DNA of 64,000 bases from Leptospira bourretii (lineage in GTDB: Bacteria > Spirochaetota > Leptospiria > Leptospirales > Leptospiraceae): assembly GCF_004770145.1 (NCBI RefSeq), contig NZ_RQFW01000019.1, forward strand, positions 62,001-126,000. Reading direction: 5' to 3'. Position 1 is the stretch's first letter. Each line of letters opens with the position of its first letter. The position numbers and the translations under genes were made by a program. Positions 39,110 to 47,433 of the stretch are shown here, in pieces. Below the pieces are notes generated by a model, which saw only the letters and a list, made by a program, of their open reading frames with translations, had not been told where the DNA came from and did not search any database.

Positions 39110-40429
39110 TTAACTCTTTAAAGATTCAATTTCAGAAATTTCTTTCGGAATGGATTCGGTTAAATTGATGGGCGTTTTACCATGGATGAGAATATCATCC
39201 TCGATTCGAATTCCAATCCCTCGAAATTCTTTCGGGATGGTTTCATCCGTTGGATCAAAATACAATCCAGGTTCCACAGTCACTACCTGACCATCTTTCA
39301 ATGGTCTAGATTTTCCATCCAAAAAGTATCGCCCGACATCATGTACATCCATTCCCAAATAATGACCTGTCCGGTGCATATAAAATTTTCGGTAGGTGCC
39401 CTTCTCGATGATCTCTTCTAAACTCCCTTTTAAAAAACCCATTTCCCTTAGACAATCACTGAGGAAGCGAACCGTTTTTTCATGCACTTCATTAAAAGGA
39501 GTTCCTGATATAGAATTACGAATCGCATTTTTCTGAGCATACAAGACAATTTCATAGATTGTTTTTTGTGCTTCAGTGAATTTTTTTCCCACGGGGAACA
39601 CACGTGTGACATCTGCCGTATAATAATTCCATTCCGCACCTGAATCGACAAGGACCAAATCTCCCTCTTTGAGGAGGTCGTCATTACTAACGTAATGCAG
39701 GATACAGGCATTTTTTCCTGCGGCAACAATATGGCCATATCCCCCTCCAATTGATCCGTATTTTATATACTCTTGGTCAAGGAGAGCTTCCAATTCATAT
39801 TCATACATCCCCGGTTTACTCTCTCGCATAATGCGCATATGTCCATGTTTTGTGACATCAGCTGCATTCTTTAAGATTGAAATTTCCTCTTTGGATTTAG
39901 TGAGTCTTTCTTCATGTAGAAAATGTGGATGTTCGATCCTATGCGGACCGAATTTCCCTTCCCTTGCCCTTTCCGATAGATTTCGACATTCGGAAATCAG
40001 CTCCCGGTCACGGTCTGGATTTTCTCCAAAAAAATAGTATAAGGTATGATTCCCAATCAGGATGGCAGACTTTTCTTTTTCCCATTCACTTAAATCATAA
40101 GAAAAATCCAAACCTAACATGGATTTGATTTTTTCTTTTCCAAGTCGAATCCCCGTCCAAATTTCTTTTTCTTTGTCTTTGGGTAAACAGAACATCCCTG
40201 AAACATCATGAGTGATGACAAGGATAGAGTCTTCTTCTGTAATCCCTGTTAGGTAATAAAAATCGGAATTCTGGCGAAACTTATATTCTACATCCCGGTT
40301 TCTAATCTTATGGTTTGCTGCAAAAAGTAAAAAGATTTCCCCCTTTTTTAACTTTTTCTGAATGTTTGTGATCCGACTACGATATAACTTAGAATTGTAT
40401 TCTCTTGTTTTTTTATTTGGTAATTTCAT
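39110..40429 (-). CDS. pepP: Xaa-Pro aminopeptidase (M24B)
   Basis: 439 aa. N-terminal aminopeptidase-P domain (FRQNSDFYYLTGITEEDSIL) and C-terminal pita-bread domain with the dinuclear-metal ligands: VLVDSGAEWNYYTADVTR (two Asp), the His of HRTGHYLGMDVHDVG, VEPGLYF and GIRIEDDIL (two Glu). Cleaves N-terminal residues before proline. It overlaps the upstream heptosyltransferase-like gene by 17 bases. Confidence 0.92.
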   Translation of the reverse strand: MKLPNKKTREYNSKLYRSRITNIQKKLKKGEIFLLFAANHKIRNRDVEYKFRQNSDFYYLTGITEEDSILVITHDVSGMFCLPKDKEKEIWTGIRLGKEKIKSMLGLDFSYDLSEWEKEKSAILIGNHTLYYFFGENPDRDRELISECRNLSERAREGKFGPHRIEHPHFLHEERLTKSKEEISILKNAADVTKHGHMRIMRESKPGMYEYELEALLDQEYIKYGSIGGGYGHIVAAGKNACILHYVSNDDLLKEGDLVLVDSGAEWNYYTADVTRVFPVGKKFTEAQKTIYEIVLYAQKNAIRNSISGTPFNEVHEKTVRFLSDCLREMGFLKGSLEEIIEKGTYRKFYMHRTGHYLGMDVHDVGRYFLDGKSRPLKDGQVVTVEPGLYFDPTDETIPKEFRGIGIRIEDDILIHGKTPINLTESIPKEISEIESLKS

Positions 40430-41486
40430 GAGTGATGACTTCCTCTAAGGCCTCGAAAATACGTACAGGATTTTGGTCCATCATACAACGAAAATGTCCT
40501 TCTGGACAAATTCGTCCACCGTGAATCCCGCAAGGCCTACAATTTAGACCTTGTACTTCCATGATTTTATGTTTATCTGAAAGGCTTCCATATCCAAACG
40601 CAGGGATGGTTGCACCATACAACATAACCGTCGGAGTATTAAAAGCAGATGCAAAATGAATGGGACTTGAGTCGTTGGAAATAATCGCACTGGCATTCCG
40701 AATCCAAACCATTAGTTCTTTTAAATTTGTTTTACCCACAAGAGAAAACAAACGATCCCTTTCTTTTAGTTCTAAAGGCTCTGTTTTCATCAACCGTATT
40801 ATGGTATTCTCAATTTCTAAATCTGCTTTGCTTCCAATTAAAATAACTGTTTCCTTTCGTTTGCGTAGGATTTGTGTAATGACACTCACAAATTTTTCTT
40901 CTGGCATTCGTTTGGTTTCCCAAAGAGAAGAAGGAGCAATCAGAATGTATCCTTCTTCATGGTTTAAAATTTCTTTTTTCTTTGTTAAAAAAGAATCTTC
41001 CTCTGGTTTCCCTGGGAATAAATATGGTCGTCTTTCTCTACCTGTAGGATAATCATATTCCTCAAATAATAAGGAAAATAGTTTTTCCACTTCATGTGGA
41101 CCTTGTTTGGGTCTTTGCACCGTCTTTGTATGTAAAAAAGAAAAACCAGATTCTTTATAACCAATACGAATCGGAGCCCTAGTGAGGTAGGATAACAAAC
41201 TTGAACGAAACGAAAAATGTGCCGAATACACTTTGTTAAAGTTCTCTTTTTTTAATAATCCAGCGAAATGCAAAAACGCAAAAGGATTCTTTTTGATTCG
41301 TTTTTTATCAAGTGACCAAACTTTTGTTAAATCTGGATTGTTTTCCAAAACAGATTCTGTACCTGCATTCACGAGTACATGGATTTCTGCTCCAGGATGT
41401 TCCGTTTTGACCGCATGGAAAAACGAAGTGGATAGGATCAGGTCACCTAAAAACGCGGTTTGGATGATGAGTATTTTTTCTGGCAT
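40413..41486 (-). CDS. Glycosyltransferase family 9 (LPS heptosyltransferase II-like)
   Basis: GT-B enzyme adding heptose to the LPS core. I chose the ATG at 41486 (MPEKILIIQTAFLGDLILST, 357 aa), which shares one base with the thiolase-like stop (TGATG); a longer frame to 41570 is inside that gene. Motifs: the donor region ILIAPSSLWETKRMPEEKF, ISNDSSPIHFASAFNTPTVMLYG, and a Cys-rich tail (LNCRPCGIHGGRICPEGHFRCM) typical of WaaF. No other LPS genes are adjacent. Confidence 0.85.
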   Translation of the reverse strand: MPEKILIIQTAFLGDLILSTSFFHAVKTEHPGAEIHVLVNAGTESVLENNPDLTKVWSLDKKRIKKNPFAFLHFAGLLKKENFNKVYSAHFSFRSSLLSYLTRAPIRIGYKESGFSFLHTKTVQRPKQGPHEVEKLFSLLFEEYDYPTGRERRPYLFPGKPEEDSFLTKKKEILNHEEGYILIAPSSLWETKRMPEEKFVSVITQILRKRKETVILIGSKADLEIENTIIRLMKTEPLELKERDRLFSLVGKTNLKELMVWIRNASAIISNDSSPIHFASAFNTPTVMLYGATIPAFGYGSLSDKHKIMEVQGLNCRPCGIHGGRICPEGHFRCMMDQNPVRIFEALEEVITHEITK

Positions 41487-42586
41487 CAGTCTCTTTCTAG
41501 TATCGACACAAAGTTGTTTGTAGCAAGTCCACCTATACTTTGTGCTATTGCCAACCGCTTTTCCGGCCATTCCTCAAAGAACCGGCAAAGTTCGACAATT
41601 TGTGCAAGGCCAGAAGCACCCACAGGATGGCCCCGCGATTTGAGCCCACCTGAAGAATTGATAGGAATTTTGCCCTTAGGATGGGTAAGGCCTGCTTTTA
41701 CCTGGAATAAGGCTTCACCTCGTTTGAAAAAACCTGCATCTTCGGCCCCAACAAGTTCAAAAGGAGTAAACGCATCGTGAAGTTCTGCAAAATCAATATC
41801 ACTTGGTCCCACACAAGCTTCAGCATAGGCTTTTTCAAAGGCAATGCGATTGGCCAAAAAACTGGGATCCGCTGATGAAAGAAAAGGAGCGGTTCCCGAC
41901 CCCATCCCTTTGACAGAAATGGAACTAGGATTTTTGGAAAGGATCAGCGCTGCCGACCCATCGGAAAGTGGTGAGATATCATACAAACCTAAGGGACTTG
42001 CAATCTTTGTTTGGTTTTGGTATTCTTCCTGGGTTAAATTCTTTTTGATATGTGCTTTTGGATTCAAGAGACCGTTGTCATGTAATTTTTTTGCAATGGC
42101 AAAAAGGTCTTCTTCTTTGTATCCATAATCATTTAAATACTTACGAGTGATCATGGCTCCACCTTGCGCCATAGACATTCCAAGTGCTCGTTGGGAATCA
42201 GAGAGAACAGAACCTAACAAAAGATTACTCTCTTCTCGGTTGAGTTGGCTCATCAATTCTGTTGCCACAACAAGTCCATGCTCAAACCTTCCACTGAGAA
42301 TTAAATTCACCCCCAATTGGAAAGCGGCTGCTCCTGAAGAAGAAGCCGTTTCCATTCTTATGGAATAAACGTCACGAATTCCCAATAAACCCGGGAGTTT
42401 TGCAGATAAATGGTATTCTTGATTATAGGAATCAGGTGAAAAACTAGCGTAAATGATGAACTGAATTCTGTGAGATTGAAACTCATGTACAGATTGTTTT
42501 GCGGTCACAAAGGATAAATCAAGTTGTGATCCTTTGTGTTTTCCGAATACACTCAATGATGGATTGTGAATGTAAACTTTCTTCAT
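41486..42586 (-). CDS. Thiolase-fold protein lacking the nucleophilic cysteine
   Basis: 366 aa, of the SCP-x/acetyl-CoA acetyltransferase-like group. The fold is recognised from ETASSSGAAAFQLG (the nucleophile elbow), FAELHDAFTPFELVGAED and NSSGGLKSRGHPVGASGLAQIVE. The elbow should read A-C-x-S-G but has Ser at position 82, and the second Cys of biosynthetic thiolases is also not evident near AQSIGGLATNNF. It may be a thiolase-like protein without condensing activity, or act on acyl groups through another residue. Translationally coupled to the heptosyltransferase gene; divergent from bacterioferritin. Confidence 0.8.
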   Translation of the reverse strand: MKKVYIHNPSLSVFGKHKGSQLDLSFVTAKQSVHEFQSHRIQFIIYASFSPDSYNQEYHLSAKLPGLLGIRDVYSIRMETASSSGAAAFQLGVNLILSGRFEHGLVVATELMSQLNREESNLLLGSVLSDSQRALGMSMAQGGAMITRKYLNDYGYKEEDLFAIAKKLHDNGLLNPKAHIKKNLTQEEYQNQTKIASPLGLYDISPLSDGSAALILSKNPSSISVKGMGSGTAPFLSSADPSFLANRIAFEKAYAEACVGPSDIDFAELHDAFTPFELVGAEDAGFFKRGEALFQVKAGLTHPKGKIPINSSGGLKSRGHPVGASGLAQIVELCRFFEEWPEKRLAIAQSIGGLATNNFVSILERD

Positions 42587-42664
42587 TGGAATATACTTTA
42601 CGCTTGCCTATTCTATGAAAACCAATTATCTTTCCATTTGAAGAGAGAAAATGAGGCTACCCAT

Positions 42665-43141
42665 ATGAAGGGAAAAAAAGAAGTAATCGACATTTTAGCG
42701 GAAGTTCTAGCTGCAGAACTCACAGCCATCAATCAGTATTTTATTCATGCAAAAGTCTGTAAAAACTGGGGGTATTTGGAACTTGCTGAATACCTCAGAA
42801 AAGAGTCTATCGAAGAGATGAAACATGCAGACGAAATCATTGAAAGGATTCTTTTTTTCGATGGAACTCCTGACTTGCAAAAGTATTTAAAAATCAACGT
42901 AGGCCAAACGGTTCCTGAGATGTTGGATCATGACTTACAGTTAGAATACAATGCGGTAGAAAGACTCAACCGTGGCATTGATATCTGCGTAGCAGCCAAA
43001 GACAATGGAACAAGAGAACTTTTGGAAAAAATCCTTGTTTCTGAAGAAGAACATATTGATTGGATTGAAACACAAAAATCCATTATCGATTCGATTAGCA
43101 TCCAAAACTACTTGGCTCAAAAATTAGGAGACTCGGAATAA
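42665..43141 (+). CDS. bfr: Bacterioferritin
   Basis: 158-aa iron-storage 24-mer subunit. All ferroxidase ligands are at the canonical places: E18, E51, H54, E94, E127 and H130, and the haem ligand M52 is present (KESIEEMKHAD). Start ATG at 42665 gives MKGKKEVIDILAEV, matching the family; an earlier in-frame start would add an unrelated leader. The stop (TAA, 43139-43141) is shared with the likely ATA start of the next gene. Confidence 0.96.
   Translation: MKGKKEVIDILAEVLAAELTAINQYFIHAKVCKNWGYLELAEYLRKESIEEMKHADEIIERILFFDGTPDLQKYLKINVGQTVPEMLDHDLQLEYNAVERLNRGIDICVAAKDNGTRELLEKILVSEEEHIDWIETQKSIIDSISIQNYLAQKLGDSE
43126..43140 (+). promoter_or_regulatory. Shine-Dalgarno and probable ATA start of the RlmL-like gene
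   Basis: AGGAG (43126-43130) stands 7 bases before ATA (43138-43140), which overlaps the bfr TAA as ATAA. The protein read from here, beginning M-K-P-T-H-P-T-Y-H-A-I-C-G-E-G-L, fits the conserved N-terminus of the family, while the first canonical start in frame (TTG at 43195) would cut it off. Confidence 0.6.
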
Positions 43142-44271
43142 AACCTACTCACCCCACTTACCATGCCATTTGCGGAGAAGGACTTTCTCCGCTTTTGGAA
43201 ACCGAAATAAAAACCCACCATCTTAAAATTACCAGTTCCAACCGGGGTGGAGTTTTTTTTGCCGGAAAAAAAGAAGATGTCATTCAGTTTGCCATTCATA
43301 GCAAGTTTGCATCAAGAATCAATTTACAGTTGTTACATGAAAATGCGGAGACTTACGACGAATTTTATGCCAAAGTCAGTGAACTTCCTTGGGAAAAATA
43401 CATTGGACCCGAAGTTAGTTTTCGAATAGATGCTGAAACCAAAGATAAATTAAAAAATTCTGAATTCACTATGCATCGAACCAAAGATGCAGTCCTTGAT
43501 CGATTGCGGAGTAAAAAAGTCCCTCTCCCGGAAATTGAAAAACGAATGGCAGATATCACCATAGTTGTGAGATCTCATACAGACAAGTTTAGCATTGAAA
43601 TTTCTCTTTCGGGAGATCCCGTTGGAAGACGTGGATACAGACTTTTTGCAGGGAATGCACCTGTGAGAGAACCCATTGCCCAAGCCATGCTCGAAGTATC
43701 CGGATGGAAAGAAGGAAACACTTTGGTTGATCCCATGTGCGGATCGGGAACCATCCTCATCGAAGCGGCTCTCCGCGAACGGCTGTATGGCGAAATCAAT
43801 CGTTTCCTATTTGCAGAATCTCCTGTTTTTCAAATCTTATTTCCAACGTATGTATTCAATGAAAGGAAAAAAGAAAAACCAGATACTCCGCATCTCTTTG
43901 GATTTGATGTTGATCCAGAAGCAGTTCGGATTGCAAAAGAAAATGCATACGAAGCTGGGGTGGAAGATTTTGTGCAATTTGAAGTAGGAAATTGTTTAGA
44001 TATCAAAAACCAATTTGGAAAGGAGGGACATGTAGTGACAAACCCTCCTTATGGGGACCGGATAGGAAAACCAATGGAAGATTTAAAAGAGATGTACTTT
44101 CAATTTGGAAAAGTCATCAAAAATGAATTTGGTGGATGGAAGTTTACCGTTCTATCGGGAGATTTTTCTCTTCTTGGAAAATTTGGACTCAAAGAAAATA
44201 CTCATTTGAGTTTGAAACACGCAAACCTCAAAGCAAAGATTGTTGATTATGAAATCCGAGGGGGGAAATGA
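43138..44271 (+). CDS. THUMP-domain 23S rRNA methyltransferase, RlmL type
   Basis: SAM-dependent methyltransferase modifying guanine in rRNA. 377 aa from the ATA. N-terminal ferredoxin-like/THUMP part (YHAICGEGLSPLLETEI, SNRGGVFFAGKKED, SFRIDAETKDKL, ISLSGDPVGRRGYRLFAGNAPVREPIAQAM), then the Rossmann methyltransferase domain with VDPMCGSGTILIEAAL, FGFDVDPEAVRIAKENA and the catalytic NPPY (VVTNPPYGDRIGK). The C-terminal second methyltransferase domain of E. coli RlmL is missing, as in B. subtilis YpsC. It overlaps bfr by 4 bases and the next gene by 4 bases. Confidence 0.88.
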   Translation: MKPTHPTYHAICGEGLSPLLETEIKTHHLKITSSNRGGVFFAGKKEDVIQFAIHSKFASRINLQLLHENAETYDEFYAKVSELPWEKYIGPEVSFRIDAETKDKLKNSEFTMHRTKDAVLDRLRSKKVPLPEIEKRMADITIVVRSHTDKFSIEISLSGDPVGRRGYRLFAGNAPVREPIAQAMLEVSGWKEGNTLVDPMCGSGTILIEAALRERLYGEINRFLFAESPVFQILFPTYVFNERKKEKPDTPHLFGFDVDPEAVRIAKENAYEAGVEDFVQFEVGNCLDIKNQFGKEGHVVTNPPYGDRIGKPMEDLKEMYFQFGKVIKNEFGGWKFTVLSGDFSLLGKFGLKENTHLSLKHANLKAKIVDYEIRGGK

Positions 44272-45413
44272 ATTCCAAAGACGTACTCAGTCGGGTCTTT
44301 GAAATCACAAGAGATCCGAGAGATGGACTACTTTTCTTAAAGGAATTCCAATCTTTATCGCCTGAATCCTTTGCCATTCTTTATGCCGACTCGGAAACGA
44401 TTTTTGATAGTTCTGAAGCTTTGTTTTCAGATCTAAAACTCCTTTACCAATTGGATCTTTTTCCCTTTGTCATTTTAGAAGTTGATAGTTTCCAATACTT
44501 AAAAGTTTTTTTCCCACTCGAACAAACAAATTCCGATGCAGAAAGAAGCCTTGGTTTTTCTTACCAAGTTGTGGATCGTAACAATCCCCTAAAAGAGGAA
44601 GTTACCAAAAGTATCCGTCAGAAAAAAATCCCAATTTTACTTTGGGATGATGAATCAGAAAAACTTTCAGCACTCATCGATCGTTGTCGCTCCATCCTCC
44701 ATTCTTCTAAGGTGATTTATGTTTCCATCGATGGTCCACTGAAAGATCCAAATACAAATAAAGTAAAATCTATCTTACAAAGTGATTCTCATTTGTCTCT
44801 CCCGGAAGGGATGACACTGTCTCGGTCACAGGAGGAATTCATCCAACTTTCCGAAGACCTATTGTCAAAGATAGAGGATCCAAAATTCAGTATTGTCCTT
44901 ACCTCACCCTTTACCCTACTGACTGAACTTTTTACAGTGAAAGGTAGCGGAACACTAGTGAAGCGAAAAAACAAAATCAGGGTTTGTCATTCCACTGAGG
45001 ATGTGGATATGAAAAGAGTTTTTCAACTGATCGAAGAATCCTTTGGAAAACCTTTAAAACCTGAGTTTTATAAAACTAAATTTGATGTTCTATTTTTAGA
45101 AGAATCTTATAGGGCCTGTGCCTGGATGCAAAAAACAGAAAATGGGTATTTGCTTTCTAAATTTGCAGTCAATGGGGTGGCAAGAGGGGCCGGTGTGGGT
45201 CGCGATATTTGGGATCAAATTTTAGAACATTGTAGACCACTTTTTTGGCGAAGCAAACCTGACAATAATATCAACAAATGGTATATGTCTGTCGCACAAG
45301 GCATTGAAAAAGATGAAAGTTGGTATTATTATTGGTTGGGACTTGGCCAAGCACTCATTCCAGATACCATCCAAATCTTAAAGTCACAACCTGAAGATTT
45401 TTTTCCAAAGTAA
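44268..45413 (+). CDS. N-acetylglutamate synthase-like protein (degenerate kinase fold plus NAT domain)
   Basis: 381 aa. The C-terminal third (TELFTVKGSGTLVKRKNK, FGKPLKPEFYKTKFDVLFLEESYRACAWM, FAVNGVARGAGVGRDIWDQI, WYMSVAQGIEKDESWYYYWLG) matches the DUF619/NAT acetyltransferase domain of vertebrate-type and Xanthomonas-type N-acetylglutamate synthases. The N-terminal half has an amino-acid-kinase-like trace (VIYVSIDGPLKDPNTNKV) but not the glycine-rich and lysine motifs of an active N-acetylglutamate kinase. The likely role is the first step of arginine synthesis, acetyl-CoA plus glutamate. It overlaps the RlmL-like gene by 4 bases. Confidence 0.72.
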   Translation: MNSKDVLSRVFEITRDPRDGLLFLKEFQSLSPESFAILYADSETIFDSSEALFSDLKLLYQLDLFPFVILEVDSFQYLKVFFPLEQTNSDAERSLGFSYQVVDRNNPLKEEVTKSIRQKKIPILLWDDESEKLSALIDRCRSILHSSKVIYVSIDGPLKDPNTNKVKSILQSDSHLSLPEGMTLSRSQEEFIQLSEDLLSKIEDPKFSIVLTSPFTLLTELFTVKGSGTLVKRKNKIRVCHSTEDVDMKRVFQLIEESFGKPLKPEFYKTKFDVLFLEESYRACAWMQKTENGYLLSKFAVNGVARGAGVGRDIWDQILEHCRPLFWRSKPDNNINKWYMSVAQGIEKDESWYYYWLGLGQALIPDTIQILKSQPEDFFPK

Positions 45414-45423
45414 ACCCCAACCT

Positions 45424-45777
45424 ATGTTATCTAAAAATTCAGTCTTAGTGTATGATGGGAATTGTGGGTTTTGTACCCGCCTGGCAAAATCCATTCGAGA
45501 AAAAACGAAGGATCAGGTGGCAATTGTTTCCTTTCATAAGCTTACAGATACGGAACTTCAGTCCATTCACAAACAACTAAACAAAACTTTGTGCGCGGGG
45601 GAAGTCCAACTCATTGAATCAGGGATACGTTATCCTGGATTTTTTGCGGTACGACAACTTAGTTGGAAAATGGACAAATACAAATACTTCAGTATCCTTT
45701 TGTATTTGCCCCTGGTCCCCTTTTTCGGAATGGGAGTTATGTTTTTTTTGAAACGATTTCGAACTAAACTTTCGTAA
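45424..45777 (+). CDS. DCC-family thiol-disulfide oxidoreductase-like protein
   Basis: 117 aa, DUF393. N-terminal LVYDGNCGFCTRLAKSIREK carries the D-x-x-C-x-x-C motif that names the family. C-terminal part is hydrophobic (YFSILLYLPLVPFFGMGVMFFL). The usual role is unknown. It begins 10 bases after the NAGS-like gene; its stop overlaps the convergent diiron-protein gene by 14 bases. Confidence 0.88.
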   Translation: MLSKNSVLVYDGNCGFCTRLAKSIREKTKDQVAIVSFHKLTDTELQSIHKQLNKTLCAGEVQLIESGIRYPGFFAVRQLSWKMDKYKYFSILLYLPLVPFFGMGVMFFLKRFRTKLS

Positions 45778-46441
45778 GGCGTTCTTGATCCAAACGAGAA
45801 AGACCTTTGTAAAAATCTTCCCTTGCCACAAGAGCCTGTAAATTTCCTTCGATCACTTGCTTCTTTGATTCGTCAGTGATGGCTGTTTCTTCAATCAACT
45901 CAAACATACGTTGGCTATGACCTTCATCGGCTTCTAAATTTACTTGGAAAAATTTCCCTTCGGGAAGGGTCATTTCCGTTTTTAGTTTTTTGTAGGCCAG
46001 AGCAATCTGAGAATATTCCAATTTTAATAGGTATTCATTTGCCGGACCGAGTGCTCCAAGCCCATAAAAGAATCCTCTTGCAATGATAGACTCCATTTTA
46101 TCCAAATACGTTTTGGTTTCGGGTAGGATCTTATGGTTGCCAAAATCAAATTTTAATTTTGTTAAAAATTCAATGAGAATGGAAACGTGAGTGTCTGCGA
46201 TTTTTCCTTCTCCGAGTTCCCCCCAAATATTTTCCACAAGGACAATTTTTGCATTTTGATCTCTTGTTTTAGCCGCAACTAACAAAAACCAATCCACAAA
46301 GCCAATGGATACAAAGTATTCTTGGCTTAGCCATAAAATTAAGTCATTAAAACTCATTGAGGCACTTCGTTCTAACAACCACTGCGATCTAAGGATGGGA
46401 TGAGTTTCTACATCCTTTTTTAAAGTTTCCACGATGTTCAT
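45764..46441 (-). CDS. Heme-oxygenase-like diiron protein (HDO/CADD-like)
   Basis: 225 aa, all helical. The metal-ligand pattern of the CADD-type heme-oxygenase-like diiron family can be traced: E78 and H85 (E-x6-H in GEGKIADTHVSI), E136 (PANEYLLKLEYSQ), then N168-x3-D172-x2-H175 (NLEADEGHS). The third histidine of the CADD set, His174, is replaced by Asn here; the other five are kept. Members decarboxylate, hydroxylate or cleave amine or amino-acid substrates (UndA, BesC, CADD). Third gene of the KamA/ATP-grasp operon, overlapping its neighbour by 4 bases (ATGA). Substrate unknown. Confidence 0.75.
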   Translation of the reverse strand: MNIVETLKKDVETHPILRSQWLLERSASMSFNDLILWLSQEYFVSIGFVDWFLLVAAKTRDQNAKIVLVENIWGELGEGKIADTHVSILIEFLTKLKFDFGNHKILPETKTYLDKMESIIARGFFYGLGALGPANEYLLKLEYSQIALAYKKLKTEMTLPEGKFFQVNLEADEGHSQRMFELIEETAITDESKKQVIEGNLQALVAREDFYKGLSRLDQERLTKV

Positions 46442-47433
46442 AAGTTTTTATCCTTTGCATACTTGTAACGATGATGATGTTTATATTCCTGAAACCCTAA
46501 ATCCAAAACATAATTTAAAAGTTCAGGGTAAGTTCTTTCACTACTTTCCCATAACAATGGTAATGTGGAATAAACAGAAGAAAAACCGGGAGTGGCATTC
46601 ACTTCCAAAAAATACGGTAGGTCTTTTTCCAATTTAAAGTCGATACGAATGTAACCAGAACTTCCTATAAGATTGGCAATTTGTACTGCATAAGTTTGCA
46701 AAGAAGTAGTTAGTTCTTTTGGCACAGAAAAATCCAAAGATTCCACAAAACTTTCTTTAGATTTGACAAGATCACTGTATACAGATCCGGGATACTCCAC
46801 AAAGGCAGGAGCTGTGGCCGAATAACTCCCTTTATTTCCGAGTACAGCGATTGTCAGTTCCCTTCCCGAAAGATAAGATTCAACAAGGACTGGACTGTAT
46901 TTTCCAACTAACGCAGGTAAAACTTCCATCCAATCATTAGTATTCTGAATCTGATTTTTTTCGTTTATGCCAAGACTCGAACCCTCGCCATTTGGTTTGA
47001 GGAACAAAGGAAAGTTCCCCGGTGGTGTTTGGTTTTTATCTTCCACAAGCCAAAAATTTGCTGTGGGGATTCCAAAGGATTTTAAAAAAAGTTTGGTTTT
47101 GTATTTATCTAAAGTGAATGTTTGGACTGCCGCAGAACTTCCCGTATGAGGCACGGCCAAATATTCGCATAACGCCGGTATGTAGGCTTCTCTGTTTGGA
47201 GACTGGTATCCTTCAATTAAATTCCAAACTATCCAATGTTTTCTTTCTTCTATGGGGATGTTACAAAGAACTGATGTTATCTCTGTTGGGTTTGATAAAA
47301 CAGCAACATCATAACCCAAATCCTTAATGGTAGTTTCCATTTTTTGGATGGTCTCTTCTGATTCCCATTCCTGAGAAAGTTCGGGTTCATTTGGATCATA
47401 CACATCACATGCAAGAATCACAGTTCCTTTCAT
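46438..47433 (-). CDS. ATP-grasp ligase of the D-Ala-D-Ala ligase family
   Basis: 331 aa. The Ddl-like layout is: N-terminal Rossmann half, central [16 protein letters not shown] (ATP-grasp loop), [18 protein letters not shown], and [22 protein letters not shown] with the Mg-ligand Glu/Asn (E-V-N-A-T-P-G). It differs from true Ddl in the N-terminal region and is not near murein genes. Genuine Ddl in Leptospira would be expected elsewhere; this one probably ligates another carboxylate-amine pair. Coupled by ATGA overlaps to KamA upstream and the diiron gene downstream. Confidence 0.82.
   Translation of the reverse strand: MKGTVILACDVYDPNEPELSQEWESEETIQKMETTIKDLGYDVAVLSNPTEITSVLCNIPIEERKHWIVWNLIEGYQSPNREAYIPALCEYLAVPHTGSSAAVQTFTLDKYKTKLFLKSFGIPTANFWLVEDKNQTPPGNFPLFLKPNGEGSSLGINEKNQIQNTNDWMEVLPALVGKYSPVLVESYLSGRELTIAVLGNKGSYSATAPAFVEYPGSVYSDLVKSKESFVESLDFSVPKELTTSLQTYAVQIANLIGSSGYIRIDFKLEKDLPYFLEVNATPGFSSVYSTLPLLWESSERTYPELLNYVLDLGFQEYKHHHRYKYAKDKNL

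Noticed and set aside
46438..47433. Calling the ATP-grasp gene ddl (D-Ala-D-Ala ligase of murein synthesis)
   Set aside because: It is embedded in an operon with KamA and a diiron protein and lies far from the mur genes; family-level similarity does not justify the symbol.
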